Positions 59,714-64,000 of a stretch of DNA of 64,000 nt are shown here, piece after piece. The translations under genes and the position numbers were made by a program. Source of the DNA: Streptomyces sp. NBC_00572 (GTDB lineage Bacteria > Actinomycetota > Actinomycetes > Streptomycetales > Streptomycetaceae); contig NZ_JAPENX010000002.1 of assembly GCF_026341815.1 (NCBI RefSeq), forward strand, positions 620,001-684,000, in the 5' to 3' direction. The notes under the pieces are model-generated. The model made no database searches and had not been told where the DNA came from. It was given only the letters and a program-made list of their open reading frames with translations. Position 1 is the first letter of the stretch. Each line of letters opens with the position of its first letter.

Positions 59714-60794
59714 GCGGCGCCCCCGCGTTCTCCTCCTGACCAGCAGCCCGCTGGACGGGGCGGAAGGGTGTGACGTGCGGCTCGCCTCCGATGTCCTCGG
59801 GTCCCTGCCCGACGTGGACTTCGTCTGGTTCTCCCAGTGGCCGGGCCGCCGGCAGCCCCCGCCGGGGCGCGGCCGGCCCGTGCGCATCCTCTCCCGCGAC
59901 GGTGTGCCGCACGTTCCCGAGCGGGTGCAGTCCGCCCTCTTCGGCGCGGTCCTGGCCCGCCGGGTCGACCTGGTGCACGCCTTCCTCACCGTCGGCCGTA
60001 CCTTCCCGGCCTTCTCGTGGCTGCGCCCGCTGCTGCTCGGGGGGCGGCCGGTCGTCCACACCGTGCCCGGAGTGATGAACGCCCGCTACCTGAAGCACAT
60101 CCGGCCGCTGGGGACGACGGTCGCCCTGTCGGAGTCCATGGCACGGCGGCTGCGGGCCTCGAACTTCGGGGACGTACGGGTGATCCCGCCCATGATCGGC
60201 CTGGACGAGTGGCCGTACCAGCCGCGCCCGGAGGGATTCCCGGTGGTGCTGTTCGCGGGGCACCACGATCTGCACGGCGGTGCGGAGACGGCGATCGACG
60301 CGGCGGCGGAGGCCGTACGGACGGGGTCGAGGTTCCGCCTCGTGCTCGCGATGCGCGGGCGGCCGGGGCAGGACAACGCGATGCTCGACGAGGCGCTGCG
60401 GGAGCGGGCCGGCGCGGCGGGGCTGACCGACTTCGAGGTGCGCGGGTATGTCGAGGACATGCACGCGCTGCTCTCCACCGTCCATGTGCTGCTGTTCCCG
60501 CCGGCCGTGCTCGGCGGCAAGGCCGACATCCCGCTGACCGTCCTGCAGGCGCTCGCCTCGGGGCGGCCGGCGATCCTCAGCGACCTCCCCCAGTTCGCCG
60601 ACTTCGGGCACGCGGTGCTGCGGGCCCCGGCGGGCGACGCGCGACGCACCGGGCAGCAGTTGGCCTGGCTGCTCGACCAGCCGCGCTCCTGGGACGTGCT
60701 CGCCGACCGGGGCCGGGCCCTCGTGGAGGACCACTTCGGTCCCGAGCGGTTCGCGGCCCGGTACGGGGCCCTGTACCGGGAGCTGCTGTCGTGA
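59700..60794 (+). CDS. Glycosyltransferase family 4
   Basis: A 364-residue GT-B enzyme: VLLLTSSPLDGAEGCDVRLA at the N-terminus, VALSESMARRLRAS and VRVIPPMIGLDEWPY between the domains, VVLFAGHHDLHGGAETAIDA, FEVRGYVEDMHALLSTVHVL and LGGKADIPLTVLQALASGRP as donor-side blocks. The usual E-x7-E is weak here (KADIPLTVLQAL), so retaining-GT4 assignment rests mainly on the fold pattern. ATG 59700 overlaps the upstream stop by 14 nt, and the stop overlaps the next GTG. It is a soluble cytoplasmic enzyme that probably adds an inner-face sugar. Confidence 0.8.
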   Translation: MRHGERRPRVLLLTSSPLDGAEGCDVRLASDVLGSLPDVDFVWFSQWPGRRQPPPGRGRPVRILSRDGVPHVPERVQSALFGAVLARRVDLVHAFLTVGRTFPAFSWLRPLLLGGRPVVHTVPGVMNARYLKHIRPLGTTVALSESMARRLRASNFGDVRVIPPMIGLDEWPYQPRPEGFPVVLFAGHHDLHGGAETAIDAAAEAVRTGSRFRLVLAMRGRPGQDNAMLDEALRERAGAAGLTDFEVRGYVEDMHALLSTVHVLLFPPAVLGGKADIPLTVLQALASGRPAILSDLPQFADFGHAVLRAPAGDARRTGQQLAWLLDQPRSWDVLADRGRALVEDHFGPERFAARYGALYRELLS

Positions 60795-62065
60795 CGACGC
60801 GGTGGTGGACCGGATCCCGGGGTGTGTCAGCCGCGCTCGCGGCGCTCGCGGTTCTCGTGTTGCTCGTGGGGGCGTTCGCCGTGCTGCGGCACGAACCGGC
60901 GGACCCGGAGCCGTACTGGTACGGCACACTGCAGACGGATCCGGACCGGGCGCGCACCGAGTACGAGCACGGCATCCGGGTCGCCCATCTCCAGATCGAC
61001 TGGAGCAGGCTGGAGCCGGAGCAGGGCGTGTACGACGAGGGGTACGCGCGCGAAGTGCGGTACCGGCTCGACGCCTTCCGGGAGGCGGGGCTGCGGGTGG
61101 AGGCGGGGCTCGGTCTCAACCATCCGCCGCAGTGGCTGCCGGACGCCTTCCCGGAGTCGGTCTTCCTGAACCAGTTCGGCGAACGGTCCACCGGCGTCCC
61201 GAACATCGTGTTCAGCGAACCCGTACGGGAGCACGTCGCCGAGTACGCGCACGCGGTGGACCGGCTGATCGGCCTGGAGAACTTCTGGGCGGTCCGGGTC
61301 GGCGTCAACGAGAGCGGTGAGTTCGCCTATCCGACCCCGCTGTCGGAGAGCGGCGGTCCCGCCGAGTTCTGGGCGTACGACAGCCACGCCCAGGAGAGCA
61401 GCCCGTACCCGGGGTGGCGGCCCGGGGAGGCCACGTACCACGGGAAGCCGTTCACCCGGGAGCAGGTGGCCCGGTGGTACGACTGGTACGCCGGGGCCCT
61501 GGCCGGGGCGGTGAACTGGCAGCTCGACCTCTACACCTCGCTCGGGTACGAGGGGGCACTCAAGATCCTCGTCCCGGGGGCCGGTTTCTACCCCTCCGAC
61601 CTGCGGGCGGCCGTCGACGCCCGGCTCGTCGGCACCCCGTCGATCCGGCTCGTCGCGCGCGGCGCCGGGTTCTTCCTGACGCTCCCGCTGGTCGAGCACC
61701 GGGACACGGTACGGATCGTCACCACCGCCCTGGTGGACGGGACCGGCGACCCCGACGACAACGGCTGCGCGCCCGCCGACGCGCGGACGGACGTCGCCGC
61801 CCCGGACGACGCGCTGGTGCGCGACTGGTCCTCGGCGCGCTGGGTGGTGGCGGTGGCCAAGAGCGCGGGCTTCACCCGGCTGACCGGGGAGAGCGCCGGG
61901 CCGCAGGTGTCCCCGTACCGGCCCGGAGTGACGGAGACGGCGTCCCGGCAGATGGCGTCCTGCGGTCTCGAGGGCATGATGTGGGCCTTCGACCGGCAGC
62001 TGTACGACGGGACACCGGGCTCGTCCCTGGAGGAGTACGCGCAGACGATCCGGCGTCACCCCTGA
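60791..62065 (+). CDS. Membrane-anchored glycosidase-like TIM-barrel protein
   Basis: A 424-residue protein with an N-terminal signal anchor (residues ~10-30, VSAALAALAVLVLLVGAFAV) and an extracellular TIM-barrel hydrolase domain. IDWSRLEPEQGVYDEGYARE resembles the GH42/GH5-clan W..lEP..G.yd strand, GLGLNHPPQWLPDAFPES follows, and VRVGVNESGEFAYPTPLSES has the N-E pair expected for the acid/base. A C-terminal SCGLEGMMWAFD may hold the nucleophile Glu. The family is not certain. As the last gene of the glycan operon (GTG 60791 overlapping the previous stop) it may trim, release or remodel the exported polymer, as EPS-cluster glycosidases do. Confidence 0.7.
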   Translation: MTTRWWTGSRGVSAALAALAVLVLLVGAFAVLRHEPADPEPYWYGTLQTDPDRARTEYEHGIRVAHLQIDWSRLEPEQGVYDEGYAREVRYRLDAFREAGLRVEAGLGLNHPPQWLPDAFPESVFLNQFGERSTGVPNIVFSEPVREHVAEYAHAVDRLIGLENFWAVRVGVNESGEFAYPTPLSESGGPAEFWAYDSHAQESSPYPGWRPGEATYHGKPFTREQVARWYDWYAGALAGAVNWQLDLYTSLGYEGALKILVPGAGFYPSDLRAAVDARLVGTPSIRLVARGAGFFLTLPLVEHRDTVRIVTTALVDGTGDPDDNGCAPADARTDVAAPDDALVRDWSSARWVVAVAKSAGFTRLTGESAGPQVSPYRPGVTETASRQMASCGLEGMMWAFDRQLYDGTPGSSLEEYAQTIRRHP

Positions 62066-62814
62066 GGCGCAGGTGCGCCGGTCTCGGTGGCGGACCGCTC
62101 GGCGGTGAGGAGAAGGATGCCGGTGTCCCCGTACTCGGGAAGCGTGAGGTCCTTGGCGACCCGGGCGATCCGCAGGCCGGTGGTACGGGGTGTGAAGACG
62201 GCCCGCAGGGCGGCCTCGTCGACCGGGCAGGCGGGCCAGAGCGGTCCCGCGCCGATCCGGTAGCTGGGCATGCGTTCCATGAACGCGGCGAGGAGACGCC
62301 CGCCGGGGCGGACCGCGTGGACGAAGGCGTCGCAGAGCGCGGTGAACTCGGCGAAGTCCTCCGTGACGCTCTCGGCGACGAAGTTCATCGAGGCGAGGTC
62401 GTACGTGCCGGGGACCAGGTCGTCGACGGTGCCGGGCACGACCCGCACCGGGCGCAGCGCCTCCGCACCGCTCTCCGGGAGGGCGGGGTCGAGGGAGCGG
62501 CACAGGGCGTAGAAGGGCTGCCAGCTGGCGTCGACGCCCTCGGCGAGCTGGCGGCGCAGATAGCGGATGCCGGCGGCGCTCGGTTCGAGGGCGTCGATCC
62601 GGCGGCTCGCCGCGCCCGCGAGCATCAGGGGGTAGAGGTTGGGGCCCGCGCCGAGCTCGAGGGTGCGGGCCAGGCTGCCGGGGGCGTAGCGCCGGTAGAC
62701 GGCGGCGTGGTGGTGGATGACGCCGATGTCGCAGGGGTGGAGCCGGCGGTAGTTCTCGGCGAGGTAGTCGGCGACGGGCCAGGCGTCCCAGTCGGCGTCC
62801 CGGTTGCGGCGCAC
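62056..62814 (-). CDS. SAM-dependent methyltransferase (NNMT/PNMT-like)
   Basis: A 252-residue class I methyltransferase. AENYRRLHPCDIGVIHHHAA precedes the SAM motif LELGAGPNLYPLMLAG (motif I), IDALEPSAAGIRYLRR (motif II acidic end) and YDLASMNFVAESVTEDFAEF (motif IV), then VRPGGRLLAAFMERM. The domain order and the YRRLHP start resemble the NNMT/PNMT/TEMT group of small amine methyltransferases. GTG 62814 follows the stop of the PLP enzyme directly with no gap, so the two form an operon. Its 3' end overlaps the convergent glycosidase gene by 10 bp. Substrate unknown, possibly the amine made by the PLP enzyme. Confidence 0.82.
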   Translation of the reverse strand: MRRNRDADWDAWPVADYLAENYRRLHPCDIGVIHHHAAVYRRYAPGSLARTLELGAGPNLYPLMLAGAASRRIDALEPSAAGIRYLRRQLAEGVDASWQPFYALCRSLDPALPESGAEALRPVRVVPGTVDDLVPGTYDLASMNFVAESVTEDFAEFTALCDAFVHAVRPGGRLLAAFMERMPSYRIGAGPLWPACPVDEAALRAVFTPRTTGLRIARVAKDLTLPEYGDTGILLLTAERSATETGAPAPQG

Positions 62815-64000
62815 TCACGGCTCCGGTGTCCGGCCGGCCGTGACGGCGGAGGGGCGGACGGCGCCGGCGGGCTGCAGGGGGAAGCGCTCGGCGAGCGCGG
62901 TGAGCACCGCGCAGAGCTCCTCGATCTCCTCGTCGGTGTTGGCGGCGGTGACCTGGACGCGGAAGCCGACCCGGTCGCGCGGGACGAGCGGGTAGGAGGC
63001 GAGCGTCACGTAGATGCCGTGTTCCCAGAGGAAGGCGGCGACCGCGTCGAGGTCGTCGGACTTGCCGAGCGGGATCTCGATGATCGGCAGTCCGTCGGTG
63101 TTGGGGGTGGCGATGCCCAGGGCGCGCACATGGGAGAGGACACGGGCCGTCTTGCGGTAGAGCCCGGACCGGATCTCGTCCCCGCGCTCGTCGTTGACGT
63201 CGAGTCCGGCGAGGGCGGTGGCGAGCGAGGCCGTCGGCGAGGGACCGGAGTACAGATACGGGGCCGCCGCCACCTTGAGGTGGTCCTTGAGCCACTTCGG
63301 GACGGCGAGGAAGGCGAGCAGCGAGGAGTACGCCTTGGAGAAGCCGCCGACCAGGACCAGGTCGTCGTAGGTCTCGCCGAGGTGGCGGACGATGCTGTTG
63401 CCGCGCGAGCCGTAGGGGCTGGTCTCGCCGGGGTGGTGCTCCCCGATGACACCGAAGCCGTGGGCGTCGTCGACGTACAGCAGGGCGCCGTTCTCGCGGG
63501 AGATCCGGGCCAGGGTGGGGAGGTCGGGGAAGTTGCCGGTCATGCTGTTGACGCCGTCCATGCAGATGAGGCGGCTCGCGTCGGCGGGCGCGCCCCGCAG
63601 CAGCGCCGACAGCTCGTCGGGCCGCTCGGCGTGGAAGCGGTGGACCTCGGCGCCCTGGCCGCGGGCGGCGACGCAGCCGTCGTACACGGTGCGGTGGGCC
63701 TGTGCCTCTACGAAGACCTGTCCGGTGCCGGCGAGGAGCGGGATCACCGACTGGTGGATGAGGGTGATGGTCGGCAGCAGCAGCGTGTCGGGGGCGCCGA
63801 GGAGTTCGGTGAGCCGCTCCTCGATCCGGGGGTAGAGCCGGGGGCTGCCGATGAGCCGTGACCAGCTGGGGTGGGTGCCCCAGCGTCTGACCTCGGGTTC
63901 GATCGCCGCGATGACCGTCGGGTCGAGGTCGAGACCGAGGTAGTTGCAGGAGGCGAAGTCGATGAGCCAGTCGTCGCCGACCCGGATGCGGCGGCCGTCG
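62815..64000 (-). CDS. Alpha-oxoamine synthase-like PLP enzyme (5' end outside window)
   Basis: The C-terminal ~395 residues of a fold-type I PLP enzyme of the 8-amino-7-oxononanoate synthase / 2-amino-3-ketobutyrate ligase group. At the window edge it reads DGRRIRVGDDWLIDFASCNY with LGLDLDPTVIAAIEP and WGTHPSWSRLIGSPRLYPRI. GALLYVDDAHGFGVIGEHHP carries the PLP-binding Asp and His, and VLVGGFSKAYSSLLAFLAV the Schiff-base Lys. Family members condense an acyl-CoA with an amino acid. The LPTITLIHQSVIPLLAGTGQ region departs from BioF, suggesting a different product. It is directly upstream of the methyltransferase, which may modify the product. Confidence 0.85.
   Translation of the reverse strand, partial: DGRRIRVGDDWLIDFASCNYLGLDLDPTVIAAIEPEVRRWGTHPSWSRLIGSPRLYPRIEERLTELLGAPDTLLLPTITLIHQSVIPLLAGTGQVFVEAQAHRTVYDGCVAARGQGAEVHRFHAERPDELSALLRGAPADASRLICMDGVNSMTGNFPDLPTLARISRENGALLYVDDAHGFGVIGEHHPGETSPYGSRGNSIVRHLGETYDDLVLVGGFSKAYSSLLAFLAVPKWLKDHLKVAAAPYLYSGPSPTASLATALAGLDVNDERGDEIRSGLYRKTARVLSHVRALGIATPNTDGLPIIEIPLGKSDDLDAVAAFLWEHGIYVTLASYPLVPRDRVGFRVQVTAANTDEEIEELCAVLTALAERFPLQPAGAVRPSAVTAGRTPEP

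Noticed and set aside
61414..63861. Plus-strand open frame of 815 codons at the right edge
   Set aside because: Antisense of the methyltransferase and PLP-enzyme genes. Composition is typical of shadows (Gly/Val/Asp/Glu).

Overview
The window looks like a piece of a Streptomyces (or very close actinomycete) chromosome. Base composition is very GC-rich, coding regions have strong third-position GC bias, GTG starts and 1-4 nt stop/start overlaps are common, and the gene set is typical: CbiMNQO behind a cobalamin riboswitch, monomeric NADP isocitrate dehydrogenase, GntR/PadR/Rrf2 regulators, a UvrA2-like protein, and DUF5133/DUF6058-type small proteins. All functional calls come from reading translations by eye. 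No database search was run.

Layout. (1) 1-5.5 kb is an accessory, decaying zone: frame-broken hypothetical genes on the minus strand, a WS/DGAT-like acyltransferase whose stop codon was hit by an intact IS5-family element, an ISAzo13-type transposase remnant, and an Mrr-like nuclease gene whose 3' end is lost in that remnant. (2) 5.7-10.9 kb: dhaKLM (dihydroxyacetone phosphorylation), then a cobalamin riboswitch driving cbiMNQO. (3) 11-17.9 kb: 2,4-dienoyl-CoA reductase with a PadR regulator and palindromic upstream sites, an FAD monooxygenase-like protein, DUF2252, and a GntR regulator with a dre-like operator, a strong terminator and a 9-bp minisatellite. (4) 18-25 kb: an APC permease and a hypothetical gene diverge from a three-gene polyol operon (FGGY kinase, GlpA-like dehydrogenase with BFD cluster, second FAD enzyme). 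One gene on each side carries a TTA codon, and a 9-bp inverted repeat lies between them. (5) 25-36 kb: Nudix, P450, a TrkA-N/RCK membrane protein, a penicillin-binding D,D-carboxypeptidase-like protein, UvrA2-like ABC ATPase, DUF5133 and an SDR epimerase. (6) 36-39.3 kb looks like a sulfur/thiol module: a GST preceded by a leader-peptide-like ORF, an Rrf2 regulator, and an SfnB/acyl-CoA-dehydrogenase-like gene behind a near-palindromic operator. (7) 39.5-43.5 kb: a universal stress protein and two convergent CAP-domain genes. One of these is a single polypeptide made of an ECF sigma factor, an anti-sigma zinc finger, a transmembrane helix and an extracellular CAP domain. Both genes carry the same bipartite promoter-like element at identical spacing. 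(8) 43.6-49 kb: icd, a PAP2 phosphatase and a GH15 glucoamylase/trehalase-like enzyme.

(9) 49.2-62.1 kb is a plus-strand, mostly translationally coupled glycan operon: two GT2 enzymes, a GT4, a Wzx-like flippase fused to a degenerate nucleotidyltransferase domain, a thymidylate-kinase-like domain fused to a GT4, a PIG-L deacetylase, a GT-C glycosyltransferase, another GT4 and a membrane-anchored glycosidase. The parts suggest assembly of a lipid-linked or secreted glycan, its export, deacetylation and trimming. The kinase/nucleotidyltransferase pair may add a phosphate- or nucleotide-based modification. (10) The right edge has a minus-strand methyltransferase and a truncated alpha-oxoamine-synthase-like PLP enzyme.

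The most unusual items are the membrane-tethered sigma-CAP protein with its putative two-gene regulon, and the flippase-nucleotidyltransferase / kinase-glycosyltransferase double fusion in the glycan operon.
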